Shown one piece after another: positions 11,786-22,893 of a stretch of DNA of 64,000 bases. The stretch is from assembly GCF_000315625.1 (NCBI RefSeq), contig NW_005434615.1, forward strand, positions 196,991 through 260,990, read 5' to 3'. Below the pieces are notes generated by a model. The model ran no database searches. It was given only the letters and a program-made list of their open reading frames with translations, and was not told the origin of the DNA. This stretch comes from Guillardia theta CCMP2712 (lineage: Eukaryota > Cryptophyceae > Pyrenomonadales > Geminigeraceae). The first letter of the stretch is position 1, and every line of letters starts with the position of its first letter. Both the position numbers and the translations under genes were made by a program.

Positions 11786-13904
11786 TTATCGATTGTACGG
11801 GTGATTGCGAGCACCGAAGTCACGTCTCATCTCCATCTTTCCTCCCATGTCTGCTGTTGAGCTTCCACTCAACCCCATGCCCTGTGCCTTCTTGTCGCCA
11901 GTTCCTTTCGAGCCACGAGGACGAGGAGGAGGAGGAGGGATGTTGGTCAGTGGCAGAGGCTTCGGACCAGGAGGATACGGCACCATGTTGTTCGGTTGCG
12001 AGTTCATACCATTGGTTCTCACAGNNNNNNNNNNNNNNNNNNNNNNNNNNNNNNNNNNNNNNNNNNNNNNNNNNNNNNNNNNNNNNNNNNNNNNNNNNNN
12101 NNNNNNNNNNNNNNNNNNNNNNNNACCTCCTTGACCTGGTCCCATCATACCCCCTGGAGCTGGTCCAATCATACCCCCTTGACCTGGTCCCATCATACCC
12201 CCGGGAGCTGGTCCAATCATCCCCGGCTGCCCCACCATCCCCATGTTCGATGCCATTCCATCTGATTCAGCTCCCATCATGCCATTGGCTGGCATGCTAT
12301 AGTGCATGCTCATACCATCCTGTCCGTGTGCACTATATCCGGAGTTCAAGACGGAGCCATTCAAAGCGGGATACCCCGCCTCATGATGAATAGATGCCGG
12401 GGAATGGCCATCGTAAGCATGGATTGCCGCATTGGGGTTGACCATGTGTCCGGAGGGATCTGTAGGGGGATAAGGCATGCTTGCATTCGCAGGTGTAGCT
12501 ACAGAGGTCGTTGCCTGCGAAGAAGGTTGTCATTTCTCGAGAACCCCTTCAACATCAACAATACCGTTGTGGTTTGAGTTTTCTTCTCGGCTGCCCACGT
12601 GCACTTGAGTGGTCTTGTAAGACCAGGAGGTTTTGTCCCATTCAATGCAGCAATAGCTGCAGCCGCCTGATAATTCAAACATCATATGACCTCCTGCCAA
12701 CGATCTTATCTACCGCTTTGTGCGTAGTATACGTCACGAAGGCGAAGTTCTTGCCAGGCACCCGCACGTTGTCAATCTCTCCGTGCTTCGCAAAAGCCTT
12801 TTTGAGAGCTTCTTCACTCTCAGTGCCCACAAGATTTCCCACATGTACTGTCGTGTTCGACTCTGAAGCCTGTCAGCAAGTAGTCAACACTGACACAAAT
12901 CCATCACAACACGCCAGCTGTCTCACCTGCTTCGCCACAGTCTGAGCGTCAGTGGACGGAGGAGGATCGGGTGGTCTGTTTGCTGCTGCATTCACATCTG
13001 TATGCCTTGTAGTACGAGCCAGGCTGACCCGCAAGGGCCTCCCCATCAACCGACCGCCATCCATGGCAGCAACAGCGGCGTTTGCATCCTCCTGTACCGG
13101 CACTTCTATCAAACCTTTGCAATAGCAAACCAAATTCGGTCACCTGCGTCCGGATGGTCACAAATCCATACCCCAGACACTTGCCATCGTCTCCCCGGAT
13201 GATCCTGGAATCCGAGCAATTGAAGTGTGCGAACGATTCGAAGAGCATGTATTCGTCGATGATGTCTCCTATGTTCCCAACGAAGACTGTGATGTGATTG
13301 CTTGTATCCTCCTTCGGTCCTGCTTGTTGCAAGTGCCAGGAGACGTTTAACGGAGAACCCAAAACTTCCCGACCATTCAAGGAGGCCAGTGCTACACTGC
13401 AGACCGAATCGAATTAAAGGAAACACTTTCAACAATGAAAGAGAAAGCAAGACAAAAAATTACTGCACCTTGCACTTGAGAAGTCTGCAAAGTCGCAGTA
13501 ACCATGAATTCCGTTTGCATCTGGAATGATTCTGCATGACGTCAACTGGCCGAAGGCTCCAAAGATGCTGCTTAGAAGCGTTTCATCCACGAGCGGACTG
13601 GAGTACGAGAAGTCAGAATTGAATATCAAACCCTCTAAAATTCTCATTCAAAACGTAGCTAATCGTAGTGCAAAACTTGCGTCATGGATTCCTCTAAAAA
13701 TCTGCTCCTGCACTTGCTCCTGCCCCTGCTCACGCTCGTGCTCTTGCTCCAACATTTCTGACTGTCCTGCTTCTTGTCATCATCCTCGTTCTCTTCCTCT
13801 TCCTCTTCCTATTTCATCTCATCGTCCTCGTTCTTGTCCTCCTTGTCCTTGTCCTCTCACCTCAGCCCCGTCACATGCAGGCAGCGATTCTCAGCACTCG
13901 CCAT
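11786..13904 (-). CDS. TIA1/PUB1-like RNA-binding protein with three RRMs and a Met/Gly/Pro-rich tail
   Basis: Exon 1 (13904-13861) encodes MASAENRCLHVTGL; splicing to TCCGCTCGTG (about 13600) gives the seamless CLHVTGLSPLVDETLLSSIF of RRM1, continuing to IHGYCDFADF and LNGREVLGSPLNVSW. RRM2 follows after KEDTSNH: ITVFVGNIGDII...GYGFVTI, then AAVAAMDGGRLMGRPLRVSLA. RRM3 has TTVHVGNLVGTESEEALKKAF, KNFAFVTYTTHKAVDKI and ALNGTKPPGL. The linker KEDTSNH is typical of TIA1/PUB1/UBP1 proteins, which bind U-rich RNA in splicing, translation control and stress granules. The C-terminal tail (12480-11786) contains repeats of MIGPAPGGMMGPGQGG and a poly-Pro run, ending RNHPYNR. An assembly gap of 100 N sits inside the repeat. 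Confidence 0.85.
12025..12124. other. assembly gap (100 N)
   Basis: Exactly 100 N inside the 48-nt (16-residue) Gly/Met repeat of the RNA-binding protein. A size of 100 suggests a placeholder rather than a measured length, probably from repeat collapse. Confidence 0.95.
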
Positions 13905-14866
13905 TTCTGCCGCTCGCAGGCTCCCGCCACCCTCCCTGATTCCAAATAAATGGGTCAAACATTGGGCTAAATCTTGAAAATTTCAAATGAATTGAATAGA
14001 TGTTTGTAATGTTGAAACACCCGTCCTTGGCACCTAGAATTGACCCGTGCCATTCCCTTTGTAGAACTTGGCTAGAAGATTCGCCGGATGGTACCCGCTT
14101 CCCCGCTCATACAGCGTTCGGATCCCGGCGGACCAGCCGGCGGACGGGCCCGGCCACCCAGCACTGAGAGAGTTGGTGATAGTATCTCCGAGGATACATG
14201 TGAACAGATAGTGAAATGAGCGTGCCAGGTTCCGATCCTCAGGATTTTTTACTCAAAGTTTTAAGTCCTCAGGGATCGGTATGCAGGGGAGGTATAGAGG
14301 AGGAGAGGGGAGAGAGGAGGAGATGGGAAAGAGGAAGAGAGGGGCAAGAGGAGGAGAGGGGCAAGAGGAGGAGAGGGTAGAGAGCTCCATGGATGGACAT
14401 GGGTGTGAAGTAAATCTAAGATCCGATTCTCTTGTTTTTCAAGCAGAACAATTTGCAGAATGAATTTGCTTGGGGAAGTGAGTGTTGAGAGAGAGAAAGT
14501 GCATGGAGGGCTATTGATTAGATTGTTGAATGATATTCTGGAGTTTTGAATCTTTGCTAAAACAAGTTTTTCCTTAGTCTTGCCTTGATCGTGGGTTTGT
14601 TTATCTGATGTCTTCTTTTCTCAATCCTTGTTGGTTGCTTTATTCTTGCAGATGTTTTATTGACAGATGTTTGTTGTCTATGTTCCTGTTGTATGATTCG
14701 AAGGTATCTCTCAAATCTAAGCATTCTATTGTACTTTACTTTAGGTTCAATTTATGGAATAGCGCGACACTCACTTCATTTTTCCAGGGTATTCCATTGA
14801 GCCCTCAACAACTATCTGTCTTCCACAAAGCATGGCATAATGCAACTCGTCTTGAAAGGCTAAGAA
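13905..14866. other. divergent intergenic spacer with a GC-rich box
   Basis: Between the RRM gene and the PDE12-like gene. Holds a very GC-rich segment at about 14085-14165 (CGGACCAGCCGGCGGACGGG core, followed by CACTGAG), a purine tract at 14285-14385, and AT-rich DNA from 14500. A frame at 14608-15141 overlaps the next gene in another frame and has no family support. Confidence 0.5.
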
Positions 14867-17250
14867 TTGAAACAACACTATCTTGGAATGACAAGCAACA
14901 TCTTACTCAACATCATTGGCATGCTGTCGCTTTCCTGCAGGCCCTGTGGGAGCTTTCTGAGCCCTCACTATTTTGCCCGGTCGTTCCTCAAGGGCTCTTG
15001 CAAGCAGCAACGAACAAGCTTGCAGCTTCTCTCGAGATTTCCGCGCATTGGCTACTCACAACCCTGGGTCAGAGCGTTTCGCTCCTCCACCTCCACATTG
15101 CACTCTCTTCAGTGCCTCGGGGAGCAGAACGTGGGCCCTGACCTGCCCGTTTGCCTCATCAGGTGTGTTGAAGGAGAGCCGCACCTGACGGGAAAGCTGA
15201 GCATTGCTGGGAAGGAGAAAGTGTTCCACCGGCTACAGGACGATGCTTTGGAAACGACCGTTCAACGTCTCGAGAGGATAGCAAAGGAGGAGCGGAAAAA
15301 GGTTCTTGCGCAAGGGTTCAAGAAGCCAAAGAAAGTCAAGGGGAAAGGAAAGGGCAGGAAACGACAGATGGAATCGACCGTCGAAGAGCCTGAGGGAGCC
15401 AACACGGAACACCTTCCTCCACCAGTGCTCGAGGACATCGATGTCTGGGTCGAGGATTCCCGGGGACATCGCGTCTCTGAAGACACGATGAACAAGCTCG
15501 CACTGCAAGACCAGTACCTGTTGCATGTGGGTGATGAGACGTTCAGAATGATCAAGAATGTCCCCGAGGTGAATGCTCTGGCCGTGGAGGGGAAGCCCAT
15601 GGTTGGTTTCCAGCTGTGCACTGACTCGCAGCTGCTGTTTGCTTCGGAGCATGCTTCCAGGTGGGAATGGTACCGGCTGGAGGTGAACGAAGATGCCCCG
15701 GACGAGGAAGGAGGAGAGGGAGAAGATGTCGAAGGGAAGATCGATTCGAAAGTGCTCATCTCAACATCGCAGCATTACACGCCGACGGGAGAGGATGTGG
15801 GAAAGCGGCTGATGGTGCGATTGACTCCTGGGCGTGTAGACGAGGCAAGCGGGGCCTTGGTGCAGGGAGATGCCGAGACTTTTACGATGAATCGTGCAGT
15901 CCATCAGGGCCCGGACATGAGCGTTCATGAGAAACGATGGCAGCACTGCAGGGAGTTTGACTTGAAGAAGCCTTCGAAGCTCCGGATCGTCTCTTACAAC
16001 ATCCTTGCGGATAACTATGCCAACACTCCGTTCGCTGTTGAGAACCTGTACCGTTACTGTGACCAGGAGTACCTCCAGATCGACTATCGAAAGCAAGTCT
16101 TCATGTGGGAAATTCTGCAATACAACGCAGAGATCGTTTGTCTGCAAGAAGTCTGTGCAGATCTGTACGACAAGTACATCGAGCCGATGATGAGGGCAGC
16201 TGGCTACACCGGCATCTACACCAACAAGATCACCTCCTCGAGGATTGGCTGCGCCACATTCTTCAAGTCCGACAGGTTCTCCATGCGAGGATTCCCCATC
16301 ATCGCCGATCTCACATCTGAGTGGGAGCGGGACGAGGTGCTCAGGTCTTTGTGCTCGGGGTCGTCAGAGTCGGCTCAGAACCTTCATCGCGCTCTTGTCC
16401 GCTCGACGACTGTAGCGCAGATCATCACCCTGGAGGCCAAGGTGGACCAGGACACGGAGCAGGGAAGGAGGAGCAGACCGGTTGTGGTGTCCAATACTCA
16501 TCTCTTTGGGAACCCCGACGCTCCCCACGTCCGACTCGTACAGATGGCGTCGTTGCAGAACATGCTCAAGAGCCATTGTGAGAAGTTGGGAGGGGCCAAC
16601 TGGAGGTCGATTCCTATGGTCCTCTGCGGAGACTTCAATGCTCCCCCGCAGGAGTTCTTGCACAACTTCCTCACCCTGGGTCTGGTGGACAGAGGTCATG
16701 ATGATTGGGGCAAGGGAATGATCTTCAAGTCCCTTGACAGCAGGAAGGAGCGGGAGGCGAACTGGTTTGCAAGAAAGACGATGAGCACGGAAGATTACTT
16801 GAGGGAGACTATTTTGATGTCGCAGCCAGAGGTCTGTGCTGAGCTAGAGCAGCCCTTCGTTTGGCGACAAGCGTGCAAGGACGTGCCAGCAACGTTCTGC
16901 ACATCCTTTGCAACTCAAATAGTGGACTACATTTACATCGCAGGAGATGGTCTAGATGTAAGTCTCTTCTTTTCCCTCCTGATCATCGTGCTCGTGCTCG
17001 TGCTCGTGCTCCACCTTTATCACCACCGCTCTTTCTCATCCTGCTCCTCGCTTCCCTTCCTCTGCCCTCACTTTCGCCTTCTTCTCCCCTCCTTCCAGTG
17101 GGCCTTACGTTTCTGAAGGTGGACTCTTCCTTGGGGAGCGTGCCTGCCTTCACCGAGGAGGAGCTGAAAGCGGACACCGGGCTGCCGTCCGCCTGCTTCC
17201 CATCGGACCACATCGCCCTGGTGGAAAACCTGTACTGGGAGGAGTCTTAG
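14867..17250 (+). CDS. PDE12: PDE12-like 2',5'-phosphodiesterase (EEP nuclease family)
   Basis: A long first exon (14867-16949) plus a small last exon; choosing donor GATG|GTCTAG and acceptor CTTCCAG|TG keeps the frame (IAGD-VGLTFLKVDSS) to TAG 17248-17250. The N-terminus is basic/hydrophobic without acidic residues, consistent with mitochondrial targeting. The middle region aligns with the PDE12 N-domain (PVCLIRCVEGEPHLTGKL; WEWYRLE; YTPTGEDVGKRLMV). The catalytic EEP domain shows VSYNILADNYA, AEIVCLQEVCADL (metal-binding Glu), IGCATFFKSDRFS, VSNTHLFGNPDAPHVRLVQM, VLCGDFNAPP (catalytic Asp/Asn), VDYIYIAG and FPSDHIALV (catalytic Asp-His). All these are hallmarks of the CCR4/Angel/PDE12 group; human PDE12 trims 2',5'-oligoadenylate and mitochondrial poly(A). 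Length (~720 aa) is somewhat longer than human PDE12. Confidence 0.9.
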
Positions 17251-17480
17251 ATGAGACGAAGAGTTTCAAATCCGTTTCATTCTCGAAGCACAAGATCACG
17301 ATGATGCACGCAAAGGCGTAAAGAATATTCGACCTCTCACCCACATTCCATCCACAAACCCTCCCTGTACCTTCATGAAAAGTTTCAAAGACTTTTGACC
17401 CCTCAGTTACTTTTTCTTGGATGCATTCCTTCCTTCTTCTCCTCCCCCCTTCTAGCTCCTTTGTTTCCTCTCCCCTCCTC

Positions 17481-18818
17481 TCACTCCTCTTTCTTCTTCT
17501 CCTCCTTGTCTTGATCCGTCGCAGGTACCACGTATAGCGGGTAAAGATAGAAAACCATAGCGGCCAGCAAGCTGTAAACGGCCACAACCACCACAACAGG
17601 AGAGAAGGGGTGGTAAGCATACAGCGCTCCTCCTATCGACGGCCCAATCACACCCGCCAGCTTCTCAGCCGTATCGAGCACGCCCATCAAGCCGCCTACG
17701 TTGTTGGACGAGCTGATCCTCGTCACAGTTGCCGAGATGCTGGTGTTGACGATCCCCAGTGCCACGACCGTCAAGGAGAGCGCGCCATAGAGAACAGCAG
17801 GGTTGTGAGTCTGCGCAGTCACGTACCTGCCACCTCCTAGTAGCAGCACGCAGAAGACGACGAGCTTGGTCTGGTCCTTGTCGAACCGATTGATGATGGT
17901 CCGCGACAGCAGCTGCGAGATCGCGTACATGGCCCCGATGAAAGCGAAGTAGTTAGAGTAGTCCTTGGGCTGGAAGTGAAACCTCTCCTTCAGCAGCGTC
18001 GTCAACAGGGTGAAGAAGATGTGGAACCCCATCGAGAGCCCAAAGCGAAGGAACAGGATCACCCGAGCGCATGCTGGCGCGGCAAAGGCGAGCACAAACA
18101 CCTCCTTCACCGAGTCGTACACGGTGAAGAAGACAGACTCCCAAGGCGTCTTCTTGCCTGTCTCTGCACACGGCGAGCGCGAGGCCTTGGACGGCAACTG
18201 GAAGGCAGCGAAGAACGCGATCAGGTTGAGTACCGTAGCTGCCGCCGCTGCTTGCATGTGCGTATGCACGAAGGGATGAACGATCGGCCCAACCATGAAC
18301 CCGAAGCCTGCTGCGAGGCCCAGCTTCCCCAGCACACCAGCTCGCTCCCCAGGAGGTACAAGATCAGCAACGACAGCCTTGGCGATGGTAAAGTTATGAG
18401 CAAGAAGAGCCGCGGGGATCAGCGACAGCCACAGTTCGAACAAGGAGGAAGCAAAGGCAAGAATCATCATACTCACTGCGCTGGCCAGTGCGCCAAGAGC
18501 AAGGGCGAATCTCCTTCCTAGGTGATCAGAGAGAGCTCCTACAAGTGGAGAACCAAAGAGTCCTAGGGCCGATGACGCGGACGTCATGCTTCCCACACAC
18601 AAGGCACCGCAGTCCAACTTGGCTCTCAGAGTTTGTTGGTATGGGTTCATGATGGTAAAGCCAGCCATGGGCGCGATGGTGAGAACGATGACCACCATCT
18701 CCCATTTCTTCGGCGTCAGATCCCTCAGCCATGAGATGATCGAGCTCCTGCTCACTGTTGGCTTTACCGGTTTCTGCTCACTGCGTTCATCCGATTCGGT
18801 GCAAGTTTGTGTTCCCAT
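17481..18818 (-). CDS. major facilitator superfamily transporter (SLC22A18/TetA-like)
   Basis: Single-exon ORF of 445 residues. After a charged N-terminus there are about 12 hydrophobic segments. The signature loop between TM2 and TM3 is SPLVGALSDHLGRRFALALG, matching the MFS G-x-x-x-D-R/H-x-G-R-R motif. VVADLVPPGERAGVLGKLG and LDTAEKLAGVIGPSIGGALY match the TM4-5 and TM10-11 regions of the DHA1-type drug/H+ antiporter branch, with SLC22A18 as the nearest family I recognise. Substrate cannot be told. The tail is Lys/Glu-rich (DKEEKKKEE). It is convergent with PDE12, 230 bp stop to stop. Confidence 0.85.
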   Translation of the reverse strand: MGTQTCTESDERSEQKPVKPTVSRSSIISWLRDLTPKKWEMVVIVLTIAPMAGFTIMNPYQQTLRAKLDCGALCVGSMTSASSALGLFGSPLVGALSDHLGRRFALALGALASAVSMMILAFASSLFELWLSLIPAALLAHNFTIAKAVVADLVPPGERAGVLGKLGLAAGFGFMVGPIVHPFVHTHMQAAAAATVLNLIAFFAAFQLPSKASRSPCAETGKKTPWESVFFTVYDSVKEVFVLAFAAPACARVILFLRFGLSMGFHIFFTLLTTLLKERFHFQPKDYSNYFAFIGAMYAISQLLSRTIINRFDKDQTKLVVFCVLLLGGGRYVTAQTHNPAVLYGALSLTVVALGIVNTSISATVTRISSSNNVGGLMGVLDTAEKLAGVIGPSIGGALYAYHPFSPVVVVVAVYSLLAAMVFYLYPLYVVPATDQDKEEKKKEE

Positions 18819-19913
18819 CTTTTCTGTGACAATCAGAAGCGCAGTTGTCCCACAGGCGTGCAGCTTCAGAAAGACTGAGGGTGATCAGCTGCTCACACGA
18901 CGTTTCACACTTCTGTCTCCTTCTTCAGCCTCGAGTGCAACTCAGTTCAAGAGCTTCGTACAAAGACTATCTTAGTCTTCGAACTTCCCCTGAATGAGAC
19001 TGATAACTTTCTGTCTCCTGAAACCACTTCTTCAACTTCCTCTCCGTTTGTTCTCAAGTTCTGATCTCAGTCTTCTCTTCTCTCTCTCTCTCCTGTCTCA
19101 TCCCCTTGCTCTCTGTCCATGGCCCGCCATCGCGTTAAACCTAGTGGAGTCTCCACCACCTACCCTTTATATGGTACCCATGTACCCCATTCACAATCTA
19201 CACCCCTTTAGTGCAGTAGCCACCTTCATAACCCATAATTTTCCCATGTAAATCACTACTTAAATATGGTAGGGTCATATACCCCATGGGGCGATTTTTT
19301 TTGTTTTACCACCCCACCCCCAAGATATTCTGTCCCCACCCCTGAAAGGTGCCACCCCTCCATTGCAAGCGCCGGGTGGTACCAAGGAACATTATCGTAA
19401 TTTACCACAACATTTCGTAATTACTACTTATTTATTTGAAATTCTGAGAATATTTTCAATTTGAAAATAATTGGACATTTTTGGATATTTTACTGCAGAA
19501 AGTTTCAAATATATGCATACAATCTTGAAGTTTTTCACAAAACCACCGAAAAATGATACAAAGTGGAATCCTTGCATACCAGCTAGCTCAAAAAGGTTTT
19601 ATCTGTTATGGAATTTTATTATTATTTGAAGTACAAATTAACAATTTATAATATTGTTACTTTTATGAAAATATTATCACTTATAGTTATTCTAAATCAA
19701 AATTTGTACATTGAGCAGAAATAAACCGGTACATAATCACACAGCTATAAACAATCGTACAGATTCATTTTAAACCTCCTCGCCGCTGCATAGGGGTCGT
19801 CCTCCGCCCCTTCCGCCGCACTCCTCCTCCGCTTCCCTCCGCCTCTGCCTCTCGTCCCTCCTTTCATATCCCAGCAGCCAGCTCCATCTATCTCATCTCC
19901 TTAGCTGTTGAGA
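18819..19913. other. divergent intergenic spacer with C-run island B and AT-rich segment
   Basis: From 19130 to 19400 the + strand has repeated C-run motifs (CCACCTACCC, TACCCCATTC, ACCACCCCACCCCC). From 19400 to 19770 it is strongly AT-rich, then CT-rich (19780-19880) just upstream of the PEPCK-like start. No gene seen; the CT-rich segment next to the ATG is where a promoter/5' leader would be. Confidence 0.55.
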
Positions 19914-21537
19914 ATGTCTGGCCTTCTCAGGAGCGCGGCACAGCGGACTCTGCGGAAGGTGCTGCCCACTGTTTCTCGCCTGGGATCTTCAGGTGTGTAC
20001 GGGTCTACCTCGGTCGTGAACAGAAGACTGTCTCCTGCTCTGCCTTCAACCAGCAGGTTTGTCACAACCTCCTCCTTCTATATCGAACCTCCTGAGGAGA
20101 TGCTGTTTCCTGATGAAGACATGGAGAAAGGCATTTGGTACGATCTGAACTGGTCTCTCAATCGTTCATCAATCACTCCCACCGGACGATCATTTCGAAA
20201 CCTCAAGTTGAAAGATCTTGAAGCCAAAGGAGGCATGTCTAAACTGTATGATCCTGCAGTGCTGCCCTTCACGCAGCAGCTTGAAAATGACATCTTCAGT
20301 TACCTGTCGAACTCAGAGGTCTTGTATGTGCAGGATTGTGCTCTTGGCGCCCTTTCGACCAATGAAATCCCGGTTCGCATTATCACTGACAGCCCTGCTG
20401 CCGCTGCCATGTTTGCAAAGTTGTGCTGTCCCACCCGCAAGATCAAATTGAGCGATTACAGGGAGGATGTAACTGTATACTTGGCATCAGAAACCAACCT
20501 GGGTCCTTTCCTCTCCGTAGACAAGCCAAACAGAAAGATCCTGATGGGTGGGACAATTAAGGCCAATGAGCTTGTCAAGAAGATGGCAAGATCTTCGGTG
20601 AACGCCTTCCTCGCTCGCAACATCCTTCCTCTCTGGGGCTCAATGGAAAACAACACACTCTACATGGCACATCCAGGTCCGCACGTTGGCGGCTTTTCTG
20701 GATTCTCTTTTAGTTCTTCTGGTTTCTGTCGCCTGCTCAATGCTGAGGTCCAGACCGATGGCTCAATTGTACCCATGCCCAAGCAGCCCAACGCCATGTC
20801 TTTGCCTAAGTCTATCGTCATGTTCGCTCATGATGATACTGGCGCGATTCCCGCAGCCACCAAGTTGACGCCAGACCAGGTGAGCCGACGTATTAGATAG
20901 AAGCATGGGTACATAGATAAGGGTCAAGTGATCTGTTTTGTGTGCTGGTTCTCGATGTCCAGCATTGTGGATAGTGTTGATGATAATTCCCTGAAATCCT
21001 TTTTCCTTTAGGCGGGCTTCTACTATATCACAGCATGTGCTCCAAGGAGTCTCTCTCAGTATGTCGAAGCTGCTTCCCTCATGATGGAGTTCGCCAAAGT
21101 GTGCGATGTCTACATGGTTAACAGCGGGGCTTTTGTGAACGAGGATGATATCGAGACCACGGCTCGAGCCATCGTCGGCAAGACAGGGGGCTCCGCAGAT
21201 GCTCTTGGATTGAAACCTATCCCTGTCACCTGCAAGACAAAGTCGCCCTCGAGCGAGCAAGTAGATACAGTTAGCATTGCTCTTAACCATATGGTATGTG
21301 CAGCGACAACACTCAGATTTCATGTTTAACAAAATATTTGCAGGCGGGAGAGCGAACAACGGTGGAAGAGATTCTCAAAGCTGGACCACCGAAAAGTAAA
21401 GAAAGGCTGCAGATTATTTCCTTTTCTTCCTTATTCCATTTCTGTTGGTTTTTATTTGATGCGATACGAACGTGGTGCGATCACATTAAAAGATTGAGAG
21501 TGCGGCTTTCTGTTCAGGCTCAGGTCTCAACACATGA
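19914..21537 (+). CDS. mitochondrial PEPCK-like protein lacking the kinase P-loop (pseudoenzyme)
   Basis: The ATG at 19914 starts a Ser/Arg-rich mitochondrial-type presequence (LLRSAAQRTLRKVLPTVSRL). The body follows ATP-dependent phosphoenolpyruvate carboxykinase: VLYVQDCALGALSTNEIPVR (compare LYVQDAFAGADPAYRLPVRV), ETNLGPF, RKILMGGTIKANELVKKM (compare LNGTWYGGEMKKGMF), ILPLWGSM, then LPKSIVMFAHDDTGAIPAAT KLTPDQ (compare NIIFLTADAFGVLPPVSRLT) and, after the intron at about 20879-21011, AGFYYITA and VYMVNSGAF. The segment where G-L-S-G-T-G-K-T-T should be is replaced by a short Gly/Ser/Phe stretch (GGFSGFSFSSSG), and the AGTERG block is absent. Last exons are short: AGERTTVEEILKAGPPK, then a predicted splice near 21391 to a stop at 21535-21537. 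About 440 aa versus about 540 for the enzyme. Catalysis seems impossible. Confidence 0.75.
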
Positions 21538-21640
21538 CATACCAGGTGCAAGGCTATTCATCTCACTAACTCATCGCAACTGTCTCCTTCGCCGCCGTCG
21601 AGGATCACTGTAGTGTAATAGGTTGATCGTAACCGCGGTT

Positions 21641-21707
21641 TCAGTTTATTTGTCCGAACGGTCAAGCTTCACCCGACTCCGAGCCTCAGCCGGCACAAAT
21701 AAATTGA
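21641..21707. repeat. imperfect inverted repeat (stem-loop or MITE-like ends)
   Basis: TCAGTTTATTTGTCCG at 21641-21656 pairs with CGGCACAAATAAATTGA at 21691-21707, with a loop of about 34 nt, in the spacer between two + strand genes. Confidence 0.5.
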
Positions 21708-21873
21708 CTTAGCTAATCTGATTTGTCAAAGAAAACTGTCAATAAGATGAGTGAAAGCGACAGGAAAACATGGCACGGTCAGCGAAGAGGGGGAGAGAGC
21801 TGAGATAGCATCGATAAGGACCTCTTATCTTGATCGTCAACAGCAAGACCTCTAGCAAGCGCTGCTACTTGAG

Positions 21874-22616
21874 ATGGCTCAGTCTAGGAATGCTTGGCTC
21901 TTGCGCTTCATTCTCTATCTTGTCATCGCTTGGACCTCAAGTGCACAAAATGCAAACTGCAGCTCTCGTACCTACTGCCTTCAATGCATTTCTGATGGAC
22001 TTTGTGGATGGTAACAAGACACTCATGCTCCCGCCCCTCCTGCACCTTTCCTTCAGGCTTCCCGTTTCCGATTCAAAGATCTGATAGTGCTACAAGTCAG
22101 TTACGCTCACTTGTCCAGGTGTGGGATTCAAAACAACTGTATGGACATCAATGCAGTCAACTGTCGGACGGGAATCGGCTGCACATGTTCAAATTGGTAC
22201 TATGAAGCTGTAGATCCAAATTATCTAGGTAAGTTTGGGTCATTTCCTTCAGCCTTGCTCGTCTTCTGCCTCTCATACTGTGCCTGCAGAGCCCTCCTGG
22301 TTTGCTCAATCATGGCGAGGAGGTGTGCGCCGTACCCCCACTGTCTGTTGTGCGCAGCTTCAGACATGTCAGCTCTGCAAGCTGAACAAATGCAGGCAAG
22401 TGTTGAGGCGATGGCGTAAGGCTTCTGACTGACTTATCCCGAAGTTTCTGCAACAAATGCAGCGACGGCTCTTGCTCCCTTCCCCAGTATACAGACGCAC
22501 AAGCGTGTAAGGCGAACGGCGGAGCATGGAGTGGCGTCTGCTCAGATTGTCCTACACTTAATGGCTGCTCGGTTCCTGAGGGACAGTCTGATTGTGGACC
22601 TCCACCAGTGAAGTAA
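21874..22616 (+). CDS. small secreted Cys-rich protein (PSI/plexin-repeat-like)
   Basis: The ATG at 21874 gives a signal peptide (LLRFILYLVIAWTSSAQ). Exon 1 ends CISDGLCG-TG|GTAAC; splicing to CTTGTCCAG|GTGTGGG gives CLQCISDGLCGWCGIQNNC, the C-x-x-C-x(4-5)-CGWC pattern of PSI domains. Next come CRTGIGCTCSNWYY, an exon EPSWFAQSWRGG...CCAQLQTC, then a likely GC-AG intron (AG|GCAAGT near 22395 to CGAAG|TTTCTGC) leading to FCNKCSDGSCSLPQY, ACKANGGAWSGVC and a second Cys pair, ending GPPPVK and TAA 22614-22616. About 180 residues with over 20 Cys and no TM after the signal, so probably secreted or lumenal. Ligand unknown. Confidence 0.7.
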
Positions 22617-22893
22617 ACTGATGGAAGAAACGTGTGAATTGAGAGAAGGAGAAGAAGAGGTGGAGGAGAAAAGGAAGAGGAGAAGGAGAAAGGTGTTGGC
22701 GGTGATACAGACGGAGAAGAAGGTGAAAAACTTTTTTATGTTCTGTACACAATCGATCGAAAACGACGGAAAATCAAAAAATATCCTTGGCTCCCCACCA
22801 CAGCCACTCAACAATCAGATCTCAGCCTGCTGGAACTATCAAAGGATCTTCTGCTGCTCCAGCTTCAGCTCCCTCCCCCTTCTTCCTGACCTG
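22617..22893. other. convergent spacer
   Basis: Purine-rich at 22640-22720; no gene recognised. Confidence 0.5.

Noticed and set aside
14608-15141. 177-codon frame overlapping the 5' end of the PDE12-like gene
   Set aside because: The overlapping frame from 14867 carries PDE12 family sequence (CLIRCVEGEPHLTGKL), while this one shows no family features and runs through intergenic DNA.
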